A stretch of DNA of 64,000 bases from Stomorhina lunata (Eukaryota; Arthropoda; Insecta; Diptera; Rhiniidae), in contig OW121743.1 of assembly GCA_933228675.1 (NCBI GenBank), positions 67,561,749-67,625,748 on the forward strand, written 5' to 3'. Shown in pieces: positions 11,436 to 23,999 of this stretch (position 1 is its first letter; the number at the start of each line of letters is the position of its first letter). Position numbers and translations under genes: made by a program. The notes under the pieces are model-generated. The model saw only the letters and a list, made by a program, of their open reading frames with translations. It ran no database searches and was not told the DNA's origin.

Positions 11436-12150
11436 ACCATAGATATTCTAGTGCTGATAGTATAAATATTCACCCTTTACTGTAGAAATGCCACTGTCTC
11501 TATTATAGATGTTTAAGTGTCTTGACTATAGGTATTTAAGTGTCTCTACTATAGATATTCAAGTGTCTCTATTATAGATATTCGAGTGTCTCAACTATAA
11601 ATATTCATGTATCGACTGTAGATATTCAAGTGTCTCGAGTGTATTAGTGTTTAAATGTCATAAATATAACAATAGATATTCGAGTGTCTCGACTATAGTT
11701 ATTCAAGTGTCTCGACTATAGATGTTTGAGTGTTTCGGCTATAGATATTCGACTTTATCAACTATCATGATGGTATTGCAAAAAGCATTCGACTGCCTCT
11801 ACTGTAGATATTAAAGTATCTTAACTATAAATATTCGAGTGTTTGGACTATAGATATTCGTGTGTCTCGACAATAGATATTCGAGTGTCTCGACTATAGT
11901 TATTCAAGTGTCTCGACTATAGATATTCGAGTGTCTCGACTATAGATATTTGAGTGTTTCGACTATAGATATTCGAGTGTATCGACTATCATGATGGAAT
12001 TGGGAAAAGCATTCGAGATATTTAAGTGTTTTAACTATAAATATTCGAGTGTCTCGAGTATAGATATTCGTTTGTCTCGACTGTAGATATTCATGTTTCT
12101 CGACTATAGATATTCGAAAATCTCGACTATAGATATTTGAGTGCCTCGAC

Positions 12151-12198
<48 letters not shown>
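12151..12198. repeat. (TA)n microsatellite within the 23-bp array
   Basis: A run of alternating TA with one C interruption (TACA) expands the TATA of one minisatellite unit. Confidence 0.95.
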
Positions 12199-12201
<3 letters not shown>

Positions 12202-12558
12202 TAGTTTCTCTACTATAAATATTCGAGTGACTAAATATAGATATTTGGGTGTCCCTACCATAGATGCCTTGACTATAGATATTCGAGTCTCTCGATTAAA
12301 TATATTTGAGTGTATCGACTGAATATGTTTTAGTGTCTTGACTTTAGATATTTAAGTGTCTTGAGTTTTTGAGAGTCTACATTATAGATATTTTAGTATC
12401 TCGAATACAGATATTCGAGTGTATAAATATAAGTGTCTCGACTACACATATTAATTTGTCTTGACTCAATATGTCATGGTTACCAGACTAACGATATTCG
12501 ATGGTCTTGACTATTTATGTTTATGTGTCTCGACTATTTTTGTTTTAGTGTCTTGACT

Positions 12559-12612
12559 ATACACCAACATCTACCAAGACACTGCAATATGTCTTGGTAG
12601 ATATTGGTGTAT
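12559..12612. repeat. 23-bp inverted repeat with 8-nt loop
   Basis: The left arm 12559-12581 (ATACACCAACATCTACC plus AAGACA) pairs with 12590-12612 at 22 of 23 positions, around the loop CTGCAATA. The arms resemble minisatellite units in opposite orientation, so one unit has been copied as an inverted fold-back. Confidence 0.8.
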
Positions 12613-12769
12613 CTCTTTTGACAATATAATAAGTTCGACTATAGGTATTGTAGATTTCGACTATTTATATTAGAATCTCTTGAATGTGTTGATTATATAA
12701 AATGGAGTTATTCGACTGATTTATTTTTAATGGAGATTGTGATAGAGTCGAGTGATTTAGATATTTCAG

Positions 12770-14110
12770 TTTGCTTTCAATTATTAGGTAGCGTAGTTTT
12801 TGGTCTTCTTTGACCAATTATACTTTCAAACTAGTTTTTCTCTAACTTTGAAATAATATTCATGTTTAACATGTAGGATACATACATCTGAAACTACCTT
12901 TTACAACTACAAAACAAATCATTAATATACAAACAAAGTAACTACTTATACACCTGTAGTTTTATATCATCAACAACAACTGAATCCTTGCCAACAGGGA
13001 TGAGAATTCTAAATCAAGTTTAAATACAAGTTTGTAATCCTTTTACCACAAGACCATATTTTTGTTTTCAAAAAAAAAAAGTTAAATAATCACAGTTATA
13101 GTCATGTCGTCTCATAGTCCACCAGGACTAAGCAGATCAAGACCTTAGAGTCCTTTTCGCAATTCCATCACTGTCTGCTAGTCTGTGTGTGTCCCAGCTT
13201 ATATTTTGTATCTTATTTTATAATGTATAAATATTTCTCTTTATTTGATAGTTATTTTCTTTGCTGTCAGACATTTTGGATCAGTATTTGCGGTTGCTGA
13301 GGGATTTTTAGTTGTGAAATGCAAAAACATTTTGTGTCCTGTAAATAATATTCTACATTGTATTATAATATTGTAGGATTTTGATTGAATTTTTTCAACA
13401 CAACATCATTCATCCTATAAATTTGTTAGGTGTTTATTTGCAAAACTACTTTTTTATGTTTTTTACTGGATAATAAATTTTCAAAATTTAATTTTAAATT
13501 TATTGTTTTCATTCAATTTGAATAAAAATTTATGAAAATTAAAAAAGTTTTTTATTATTTGCTCTAAAATCTACGAAATTTATGTGTCTACTTGTGGCAA
13601 GATTTTAAAAGTGGGTGACCCTTGAAATTGTTACAAACAATAAATTATGTTTTCATTTTTAAAATTAAATGAAAATCTGCAAAGTTTAAGGTCAGGAATG
13701 TTTTGTAAAGTTTAAGAACATTAATAAGAGAGAAACAAAGAAAATTCTTTTGTATACCCAAATCATGTAGTCTTTGCTATAATCGGACAATGACTAGACA
13801 ATGACTAGATTAGGTCTATGACTCGAGACTATGTCTAGTCATAGTGGCATATGAGAAGAAGTAAATATATACCAATTGAATTAAGTCAATGCAAGTTCCA
13901 TGTATACCTTCTATCACTGTTTAACTAATATAATTACACTGTGCTAGTTAAATGAACCGAGATAAAGAAGATAATTCAAGTATGCTGTATTCAATGGGGC
14001 TAACTTTTTTTTGGCTCTAGTTTTCGTTATATAAAAAAAATGGAGGAGGCTGTGCAATAAATATTCACATCACAACTTGAAAACTGTTTATTTTCCTGAA
14101 CTAAGGAAAA
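12770..14110. other. Non-repetitive A+T-rich region between two 23-bp arrays
   Basis: No clear gene. Around 13103-13147 a 14-codon frame (MSSHSPPGLSRSRP) lies in locally less A+T-rich DNA, but it has no other support. Around 13790-13850 an ACTAGACAATGACTAGA / CTAGTCAT stretch forms imperfect palindromes and resembles 60405-60430. Confidence 0.4.
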
Positions 14111-15950
14111 AATTATTTGAGTGTCTCTACTATAGATATTCGATTATCTCTAATATAGTCTCTACTATAAATATTCGATTGCCTCGACTATAGATATTCG
14201 AGTGTCTCTACTATAGATATTCGATTGTGCCTACTACAGATTTCCAAATGTCTTTTCTATAGATATTCGACTGCCTCGGCTACAGATATTCGTGTATCTT
14301 TACTATAAAAATTCGAGTGCTTCGACTATGGTACTCGGGTGTCTCTGCTATAGATATTTGAGTATCTCTACTATAGATATTCATTTGTCTCTACTATAGA
14401 TTTTCAAGTGTCTTTGCTAAAGATATTCGAGTGCCTCGACTAAAGATATTCGTATGTCTCAACTATAAATATTCGTGTGTCTCTACTATAAATATTCGAG
14501 TGCCTCGACTATAGTTATTTGTGTGTCTCTACTATATATATTCTAGTGTCTTTACTATAAATATTCGAGTGCCTCGACTATAGATATTCGTGAGTCTCTA
14601 CTATAAATATTTGAGTGTCTCTACTATAAATATTGGAGTGCCGTGACTATAGATACTCGAGTGTCTCTACTAAAGATATTCGAGTGTCTCTACTGTAGAT
14701 ATTCGAGTGACTCTACTATATGTATATATGAGTGTCTGTACTATAGATATTCGAGTATCTCTACTATAGATATTCGAGTGTTTCTACTATAGATATTCGT
14801 GTGTCTTTGCTATAGACTTCCTAGTGTCTTTTCTGTAGATATTCGAACGCCTCGGCTATCTATAGTCCCTACTATAAATATTTGAGTGCTTCGACTATAG
14901 ATATTTGAGTGCCTCGACAATAGATAATCTAGTGTCTCTACTATGGATAATCGAGTGTCTCTTCTACAGATATTCGTGTGTTTCTACTATTGATTTCCGT
15001 GTGTCTTTTCTATAGATATATGAGTGACTCGACTATAGATATTTGTGTGTCTCTACTATAAATATTCGAGTGCCTTGACTATAAGTATTCGAGTGCCTCT
15101 ATTATAGATATTCGAGTGTTTCTTCTATAGATTTCCGAGTGTCATTTCTATAGATGTTCGAGTACCTCGACTATAGATATTCGAGTGTCGCTACTATAGA
15201 TATTCGAGTGTCTCTTCTATAATTCTTCGAGTGCCTCGACTATAGTTATTCGTGTGTCCCTACTATAAATATTCAAGTGCTTTGACTATAGGTATTCGGG
15301 TGTCTCTACTATAGATATTCGAGTGCCTCGACTATAGATATTCAAGTGTTTTTACTATAGATATTCGAGTGTCTCTACTTAAGCTATTCATGTGTCTCTA
15401 CAATAAATTTCCGAGTGTCATTTCTTTAGATATTCGAGTGCCTCGACTATAGATATTCGAGTATCTCTACTATAGGTTTTTGAGTGCCACAACTATAGAT
15501 GTTCGAGTGTCTCTACTATAGATTTTGGAGAGTTTTTACCATAGATATTGAAGTGTCTTTTCTATAGATATTCTAATATTTCTCCTATAGATATTCGAGT
15601 GCCTCGACTGTAGATATTCGAGTATCTTTATTATAGATTGTCGAGTGCCTCAACTATAGATTTTCGAGTGTCTTTACTATATGTATATTGGAGTATCTCT
15701 TCTATAGATATTCTAGTGTCTCTTCTATAGATATTCGAGTGTCTCTACTATAAATATTCAAGTGTCTCTGCTATAGATATTCAAGTGCCTCAACTATAGA
15801 TATTCGAGTGTCTCTACTATAGATATTCGAATACCTCGACTATAGATTTTTGAGTGTCTCTACTATAGATATTCGAGTGCCTCGATTAAATATTTTTGAG
15901 TGTCTCGACTTAAAATGTTTTAGTTACTCTACCTTAGATATGCATGTGTC
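14110..15950. repeat. 23-bp minisatellite, second block
   Basis: About 80 diverged units of TAGATATTCGAGTG plus TCTCTACTA. Two unit types, CTCTACTATA and CCTCGACTATA, alternate irregularly, which suggests an older two- or three-unit higher-order pattern. Confidence 0.88.
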
Positions 15951-15959
15951 TTTTGGAAA

Positions 15960-17139
15960 TAAATTTTATTATTTGCAAAAACAAAATCGCAAAGATAATC
16001 ACAAAACAAAATAAAAAAATTATTTTGATTTATTTATTTTATTTCCAAAACGACTGATCGGATTAAAAAAGTAATTAGTGTTCCTAAAAGATAATTTTAT
16101 TGCCGAATTTCGGTTTTTTACTTAGTTCAATGTTTATTGCGCAACCTCTAAGTGATCTTTTAATGAAGGTAACTAGTGACCGGAGCGTAATATCAAAAGA
16201 TTTACCTTTGCTTTTATTAAATTTCATATGAGTATCTCTAGTGGCTCATTGAATATCTTAGTATTTAACAAGAAATATTAGGAAATTCAATTTGCTTGTT
16301 AACGCCCTGATAAATACAAATTTATTTGTTATTTACTAACTACAATATCTCTTTAAGCCATTTTTTTTGTTAATTTCTGTTTTCCTTTGTCCTTTTTATG
16401 GACCAATTCGTTCCTTGTTTATCTGAGTAATAAATTGTCAATGTATAGCCAATTATTTCTAAATCATTCCGGCTTATTTCCTTTACAAAGTTATATTAGA
16501 AAAGGCCTGTAAAGGTAGATATAACAAAAAAAAATACGCACCTGTATTTTAGTTAGAAGGCAAAAATATTACACATTTTTTGTACAATATTTAGTTATGG
16601 ATGAATAAATGACAAAAGAGTTTAATATGTGTAAGAAAGAATTTAGTTAAATCATATTGATGACATAAGTTGTTTCCGTTACAAGTGTTTTGCTAATAAC
16701 GGAAACGGAAATAGAGTATAAAAAAGTGTTAGGATGTAAAAGATATTTATTAAGGGAAAAAAAGAAATGATAATATTGATGATAAAAGTTTTTTGTGACT
16801 AAATTCTTAAATAATTAAAATGAAATTAGATTGGCAGAGGCTTTCAGAGTATGAAAAAAATTATGTTTTTACTTATAGTTTTGAAAACAATCCTGTTGTT
16901 TTGCATTTTTTTGCCTCTGTTTTCATATTTAATACTTTTGTAATTAAGACAATCAACATCTGTTTGTGTAAGACAAGCAAAAAATGTTTCTCTTAATTTG
17001 ATTTTGAATATTAAAACAACATATTTATGTTCCATGAATAAACCAAGTGTATGAATATAAAAATATTTATTTGAAAGAAAATACCAATTTTATTGTATAA
17101 ATAAATCAATATCTCCATTCGGGCAAAAGTCATGTCGAT
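15960..17139. other. A+T-rich region without a recognisable gene
   Basis: Nothing beyond short chance frames was seen, such as the minus-strand frame at 16844-17035. Confidence 0.45.
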
Positions 17140-17410
17140 TTTTTGTTTGTTTTAAAATCCAGTAAGAGCCTTATATTCAGCTGTGCCGAATCTTATATAT
17201 CCACCATTTAATTGTTTTAAATTTAGAAACATATCTATGAGGGTGCAGTTAATTCAAAATGCGGACCTAATTCGAAACAATAGTTGGTAAAATCTTTGGA
17301 CTAAATTTGGTTGCAATAGCTTTAAAGTTCAACATTTAAAAGTATCTAATTGGTTCCCCTGGGGTTAACTTTGTACAAAATTTTGTGTCATAACCGGGTA
17401 TAATTTTACA
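17140..17410. repeat. Dispersed repeat fragment of fly type
   Basis: Contains CAGCTGTGCCGAATCTTA followed by TATATCCACCA, and at the other end CATAACCGGGTATAATTT. This architecture resembles a dispersed fly repeat recalled but not searched. Confidence 0.35.
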
Positions 17411-17418
17411 TCAATAAG

Positions 17419-17423
17419 CAGAG

Positions 17424-17456
<33 letters not shown>

Positions 17457-17492
17457 CAGACAAAGAAAAAGACTCAGACACAGACAGACAGA
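17419..17492. repeat. (CAGA)n microsatellite
   Basis: GATAGACAGACAGACAGACA continues as imperfect CAGA/CACAGA repeats. Confidence 0.9.
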
Positions 17493-17790
17493 TTTCTCCA
17501 CTATAAATACTCAAGTGTCTAGACTTTAGATATTCGAGTATCTCGACTATAGTAATTGAGTGTCTCTATTTAATATCTTAGAATCTGGACTAAAGATATT
17601 CTATGGTCTGGACTAAAGATATTCTATTGTCGAGTATCTGTGCTGTAAATAGTTGATTCTACGTCACGAGTGTCTGGACTATATTAATAGATATTCGAAT
17701 ATAGATAATTCAATTACTGAATTAAGTGGCAATAGATCTAAGAGTATTTCATGTAGATCTAGATTATATATATTCGAATATCTCAAGTTT
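17493..17790. repeat. 23-bp minisatellite, third degenerate block
   Basis: Highly diverged units such as GATATTCGAGTATCTCGAC and GACTAAAGATATTCTA. Belongs to the same family as 9540-12760 and 14110-15950. Confidence 0.7.
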
Positions 17791-19680
17791 TTAATAAAAA
17801 AATTTTCCACAGAAAAAATTTTGATAAAAAAAATTTTCCATAGAAAAATGTTTGAATGTTTTGCATAGAAAAATTTTTGATAAAAAAGTTTTCCATAGAA
17901 AAATTTTTGATAAAAAATTTTCCATAGAAAAATTTTCGATTAAAAAATTTTCCATACAAAAATTTTTGATAAACAAATTTTCTATAGAAAAATTTTTGAT
18001 AAACAAATTTTCTATAGAAAAATATTCAACAAAAAATTTTCGATAAAAAAATCTTTTTTTTTTTTGATAAAAAAAATGTTTTATTGAAACAAAAAATTTC
18101 CTATAGAAAAATTGTTGATAAAAAATTTTCTATAGAAAATTTTTTTTCTAATTTTTGAAAAAATAAATTCTATAGAAAAATATTAAAAAATGTTCTATTC
18201 AAAATTTTCTTTGAAAAATTTTTGGATAAAAAAATTTTCTATAGAAAAATTTCTGATAAAAATATTTTTTATAGAAAAGTTTTTGATAAAAAAAAATTTC
18301 TATAAAAAAAATGTATGTTAAAAAAATTTTCTATGGAAAATTTATTTTTTTAATATTATCTATAGAAAAATTATGATAAAATAATCTTCTATAGAAAAAT
18401 ATTTAATAAAAAATTTTCTATAGAAAACTTTTTCATAAAAAAAAAAATTCTGTAGAAAAATTTTTGATAAAAAAATTTTCTATAGAAAAATTTTTGTTTA
18501 AAAAATGTTGCATAAACAAATTTTGGATAAAAAATTTTCTATAGAAAAATTTTTGATAAAAGATATTTCTATTGAAAAGTTTTTGATAAAAAAAATTTCT
18601 GTAAAAATATTTTTGATAAAAATATTTTCTATTGAAATTTTTTGTTGAAAAAATGCTTTACAGAAAAATTTTAAGTAAAAAAAATTTTCTATAGAAAAAT
18701 TTTTGTTAAAAAAAAAAATTCTGTAGAAAATTTTTGATAAAAAAATTTTCTATAAAAAAATTTTTGATAAAAAAATTTTCTTTAGAAGAGTTAAAAAAAA
18801 AATTATGCAGAAAAATTGTTAGTAAAAAAATTTTCTATAGAAAAATTATTGATAAAAAAATTTTCTATAGAAAAATTATTGATAAAAAAATTTTCTATAG
18901 ATAAATATTAAATAAAAAATTTTCTAAAGAAAATTTTTTGATAAAAAATGTTTTGTAGAAAAATTATGATAAAAAAGTCTTCTATAGAAAAATATTTAAT
19001 AAAAAATTTTCTAAAGAAAAATTTTTGATAAAAAAATTTTCTATACTTGATAAAAAAATTTTCTATAGAAACATTTTTTATAAAAAAAAAAAAATTGTAT
19101 AGAAAAATTTTTGATAAAAAAATTTTCTATAGAAAAATTTTTATTAAAAACTTTTGCTTAGAAGAATTAAAAGAAAATTATGTAGAAAAATTTTTAGTAA
19201 AAAATTTTTTATAAAAAAATTTCTATGAAAAAATTTTCTATAGAAAAATTTTTCAAAAAAATTCTTTATAGAAAAAATTTTGATAGAAAAAATTTCTATA
19301 GAAAAATTTTTGATAAAAAATTTTATATAGAAAATTTTTTTGGTTAAAAAAATTGTTCTATAGAGAAATTTTTATTAAGAAAATGTTCTACAGGAAAACT
19401 TTTGATAAACAAAATTTATATAGAAAAATTTTTGATAAAAAAATTTTCTATAGAAAAATTTTTGATAAAAAAATTTTCTATAAAAAAATAAAAAACAATT
19501 TTTTTTTTCAAAAATTTTGCTATAGAAACATTTTCGATAAACAAATTTTTAATAAAAAAAATTTTCTATAGAAAAATTTTTGATAAAAAAAATTTTCTAT
19601 AAAAAAATTAAAAAAAAAATTTCTGTAGAAAAATTTTTGATAAAAAAAATTTTCTATTAAAAATGTTTTTATAGAAAATT
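17791..19680. repeat. 30-bp minisatellite array centred on CTATAG
   Basis: Units TTTTCTATAGAAAAATT plus TTTGATAAAAAAA step by about 30 bp (identical neighbouring units around 18830-18900). Many indels occur in the A-runs. Frames on both strands are repeat artefacts. Confidence 0.88.
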
Positions 19681-19689
19681 TTGCTTTTA

Positions 19690-21240
19690 AGCCAATATTA
19701 AGAAAGTTGCAAACGGAATGACAAACTCAATACACCTCCTATTGCTTTTGATGGTGGCTATAAAAATCTGCAATTTAAATGAACAGAGGAAGTAGAATAT
19801 TCATATTCAAAGCAATTCCAATTGAAAGTTTACTGCTTTCGTTATGATATTTTTGTTATTTTTTCCAAGAAATCATTTTTATTGCAGTAAAATATTTTCA
19901 TATTTAAAAAAAAAATGAACAAAAAACCAATATTGCAAGAAAAACTTGGAATGTAATAAATATAGAGGTAACAAAAGGCATTGACACAATGGGTTATTTA
20001 AAAGATATAATAACATTAACTATATATAAATTTCTTAGTATTTGATTTTTTATAATCAGCCCAATGTGTCCGACCGTATAACGGCAAGACAAAGATTAAA
20101 GTTTCTTCATTACGTAGACTTTCATCATTTTTTATTTGAAATTTTCATTTGACTTTTCCAGCCAGTGGCAGAGCTACCAATACTTCAAAAAGTAATAAGG
20201 TAAAATATTAATAATATAAAAAAGAATAAAAAATATCAATTAATGTTCCATTTATTCTGAACAGTCAAGGCTTTAGATGGGATCGTCTGTGGTTTTCTTT
20301 GCCATAATAATTTCAATAATTTTTTATTTCATTGTCATAGTAACTGTCTGGTAGCAAGGATTTATTTGATGTTTTTGCAATAAAAAATGGAAATGAGTTT
20401 ATGGTAACAATGAGAAATGCATTAAGTCAAATTATATTAAAGTAAATGTGTTTTTATAATATAAATATGTAGCACTTCCATACATTGATATGCGGTATGG
20501 TCTATTTGAAAAGTCCCAAAAGTCCCGCTTTTACTCTAGTTTAGAAACAACTAATGGAAACGATTATCCAATGATAGAAAGCTAAGGCACATACACGCGT
20601 GCCTACGGAATGTGTGTTTTTTGTGCTTTTATAGGTTTTTTATTGTTCTTTATCAACTTAATTTCACTTTTGGCAGAAAAAAATATATGAAGTGAAATAT
20701 TTTTATACTACAAAGTCTTTGGTTAGCAAATAATGACAAACATTTTTAAATAAAAATTACTTTTTTTAGTAACAAAAAAATTTAAAATCAAGACTTAGTC
20801 CTTTTCACATTATTACCACAAATATAATCGATTTTGTGTTTTTTTAAGAAATAATGGAAAACGAAAACAATTCTTTATAAAACCAAAACTTAAAAAGTCC
20901 TTTGCTCTGTAACAAAAACATGATTGTTAAAAATAATTCTTTTTCTTTTTAATTATTTCTATAATTATTCACAAAAAAATTTATTTCTTGATATTTTGAA
21001 ACAATACAATATGTTCATCTTGTTTTTTTTTTGTTGACAAAAAAGAAACATTTTTATAAAAGAGCTCTATCACATAATTTCAGCATAATTACTTTATTAT
21101 ATTAAAACGCTTTATATCCCTATAAACTTATTAAAAACACCATACAACGAAAATAATCCTATTTATGAAAAAATGTTGCATAGGAAATACTTTTTATAGA
21201 AAATGACTTCAAGACTTTTTCTTATTGAAGATCTAATGGG
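19690..21240. other. A+T-rich region without a recognisable gene
   Basis: Single-copy looking. One less A+T-rich spot (20580-20620, CACATACACGCGTGCCTACG) has no supporting frame. Confidence 0.45.
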
Positions 21241-21244
21241 CAAT

Positions 21245-23990
21245 AATTTCTAAAAAAAGGGCAACATTTTATAAGGAAATTGCCAATGGGCAATATTTTA
21301 TATAAAAAATTTTAATGGGCAACATTTTCTATAGAAATGTTAGAGGGCAACATTTTCTATAGTAATTATAGAAATTGTTAATAGGCAAAATTTTATATAC
21401 AAAATGTTTATCAGCAACATTTTATATAGAAAATGTTAATGGGCAACATTTTATATAGAAAATTTTTATTGACAACATTTTCAATTGAAAATGTTTATCA
21501 GCAACATTTTATAAAGGAAATGTATGTTGGCAACATTTTCTATATACAATGTTATTGGCAACATTTTCTAAAGAAAAAGTTATTCGGCAACATTTTCTGC
21601 AGAAAGTGTTAGTGAGCAACATTTTCCATAGGAAAATGTTGCTCACTAACATTTTCTAAAAAAAAAAAATTAATGGGCAACATTTTCTACATTATATGTT
21701 ATAAGGCAACATTGCATATAGAAACATTGCATTTTCTATAGAAAATTTTATTGGGCAATAGTTTATGTAGAAAATGTTAATAACCAACATTTTCTATTGA
21801 AAATGTTAATGTGCAACATTTTCAATGTAAAATGTTATTGGGCAACATTTACTATACAAAATGTTAATGGGCAACATTTTCTATAGAAAATGTTAATGGG
21901 CAACATTTTTTTATAGATAATATTAATGGTCAACATTTTCTAAGGAAAATATTAATGGGCAACATTTTATATACAAATTTTTAATGGGCAACATTTTTGA
22001 TACAAAATATTAATGGGCAACATTTTCTATAGAAAATGTTAATGGGCAACATTTTCTATAGAAAATGTTAATGGGCAACATTTTCTATAAAAAATGTTAA
22101 TGGGCAATATTTTCTATAGAAAATGTTAATGGGCAATATTTTCTATAGAAAATGTTAATGGGCAACATTTTCTATAGAAAATGTTAATGGGCAATATTTT
22201 CTATAGAAAATGTTAATGGGCAATATTTTCTATAGAAAATGTTAATGGGCAACATTTTCTACACAAAATGTTAATGGGCAACATTTACTGTAGAAAATGT
22301 TAATGGGCAACATTTTCTATTGAAAATGTTAATGGGCAACATTTTCTATAGAAAATGTTAATGGGCAACATTTTCTATAGAAAATGTTAATGGGCAACAT
22401 TTTCTATAGAAAATGTTAATGGGCAACATCTTCTATAGAAAATGTTAATGGGCAACATTTTCTATAGAAAATGTTAATGGGCAACATTTTCTATAGAAAA
22501 TGTTAATGGGCAACATTTTCTATAGAAAATGTTAATGGGCAACATTTTCTATAGAAAATGTTAATGGGCAACATTTTCTAAAGAAAATGTTAATGTACAA
22601 CATTTTCTTTTGCAAATGGTAGTAAGCAATATTTTCTAAAGAAAATGTTAATCGACAACATTTTATAAAGAAAATGTTAATGGGCAACATTTTCTATAGA
22701 AAATGTTAATGGGCAACATTTTCTATAGAAAATGTTAATGGGCAATATTTTCTATAGAAAATGTTAATGGGCAATATTTTCTATAGAAAATGTTAATTGG
22801 CAACATTTTCTACACAAAATGTTAATGGGCAACATTTACTGTAGAAAATGTTAATGGGCAACATTTTCTATAGAAAATGTTAATGGGCAACATTTTCTAT
22901 AGAAAATGTTAATGGGCAACATTTTCTATAGAAAATGTTAATGGGCAACATTTTCTATAGAAAATGTTAATGGGCAACATTTTCTACAGAAAATGTTAAT
23001 GGGCAACATTTTCTACAGAAAATGTTAATGGGCAACATTTTCTATAGAAAATGTTAATGGACAACATTTTCAATAGAAAATGTTAATAGGCAACATTTTC
23101 TATAGAAAATGTTAATGGGCAACATTTTCTATAGAAAATGTTAATGGGCAACATTTTCTATAGAAAATGTTAATGGGCAACATTTTCTATAGAAAATGTT
23201 AATGGGCAACATTTTCTATAGAAAATGTTAATGGGCAACATTTTCTATAGAAAATGGTAATGGGCAACATTTTCTATAGAAAATGTTAATGGGCAACATT
23301 TTCTATAGAAAATGTTAATGGGCAACATTTTCTATAGAAAATGTTAATGGGCAACATTTTCTATAGAAAATGTTAATGGGCAACATTTTCTATAGAAAAT
23401 GTTAATGGGCAACATTTTCTATAGAAAATGTTAATGGGCAACATTTTCTATAGAAAATGTTAATGGGCAACATTTTCTATAGAAAATGTAAATGGGCAAC
23501 ATTTTCTATAGAAAATGTAAATGGGCAATATTTTCTATTGAAAATGTTAATGGGCAACATTTTCTATAGAAAATGTTAATGGGCAACATTTTCTATAGAA
23601 AATGTTAATGGGCAACATTTTCTATAGAAAATGTTTATGGGCAACATTTTCTACAGAAAATGTTAATGGGCAACATTTTCTACAGAAAATGTTAATGGGC
23701 AACATTTTCTATAGAAAATGTTAATGGGCAACATTTTCTATAGAAAATGTTAATGGGCAACATTTTCTATAGAAAATGTTAATGGGCAACATTTTCTATA
23801 GAAAATGTTATTGGGAAACATTTTCTATAGAAAATGTTAATGGGCAACATTTTCTATAGAAAATGTTAATGGGCAACATTTTGTATAGAAAATGTTAATG
23901 GACAACATTTTGTATAGAAAATGTTAATGGGCAACATTTTCTAAAGAAAATGTTAATGGGCAACATTTTTTTGTTAAAAATTTTGATAAG
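21245..23990. repeat. 29-bp palindromic minisatellite, very homogeneous core
   Basis: Each unit is a perfect 22-bp palindrome (arms AACATTTTCTA and TAGAAAATGTT) plus a 7-bp spacer AATGGGC. Units step by 29 bp. From about 21980 to 23960 most units are identical. The left flank (21245-21960) is diverged. Shared variants place block copies at offsets that are exact multiples of the unit: CTACACAAAATG at 22259 and 22810 (551 bp, 19 units) and double CTACAG units at 22984 and 23651 (667 bp, 23 units). Confidence 0.95.
21607..21651. repeat. Perfect 21-bp inverted repeat at an inverted minisatellite unit
   Basis: Arm 21607-21627 (TGTTAGTGAGCAACATTTTC plus C) pairs perfectly with 21631-21651 around a 3-nt ATA loop. 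The stem continues about four more pairs with one G-T. Spacer sequence AGTGAGC is present on both arms, so one unit is an exact inverted copy of its neighbour. Confidence 0.9.
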
Positions 23991-23999
23991 GAACATTTC

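Larger units (their letters stand above)
11436..12760. repeat. 23-bp minisatellite, right part
   Basis: Units TAGATATTCGAGTGTCTC plus GACTA step by 23 bp, with much divergence at the 3' end. A larger segment containing ACTATCATGATGG..TTG..AAAAGCATTCGA is present twice (11765 and 11989, offset 224 bp). Confidence 0.85.

Noticed and set aside
21245..23990. CRISPR-like regular repeat and spacer layout
   Set aside because: The spacer is the constant AATGGGC, the period is 29 bp including the spacer, and the genome is eukaryotic. It is a minisatellite.
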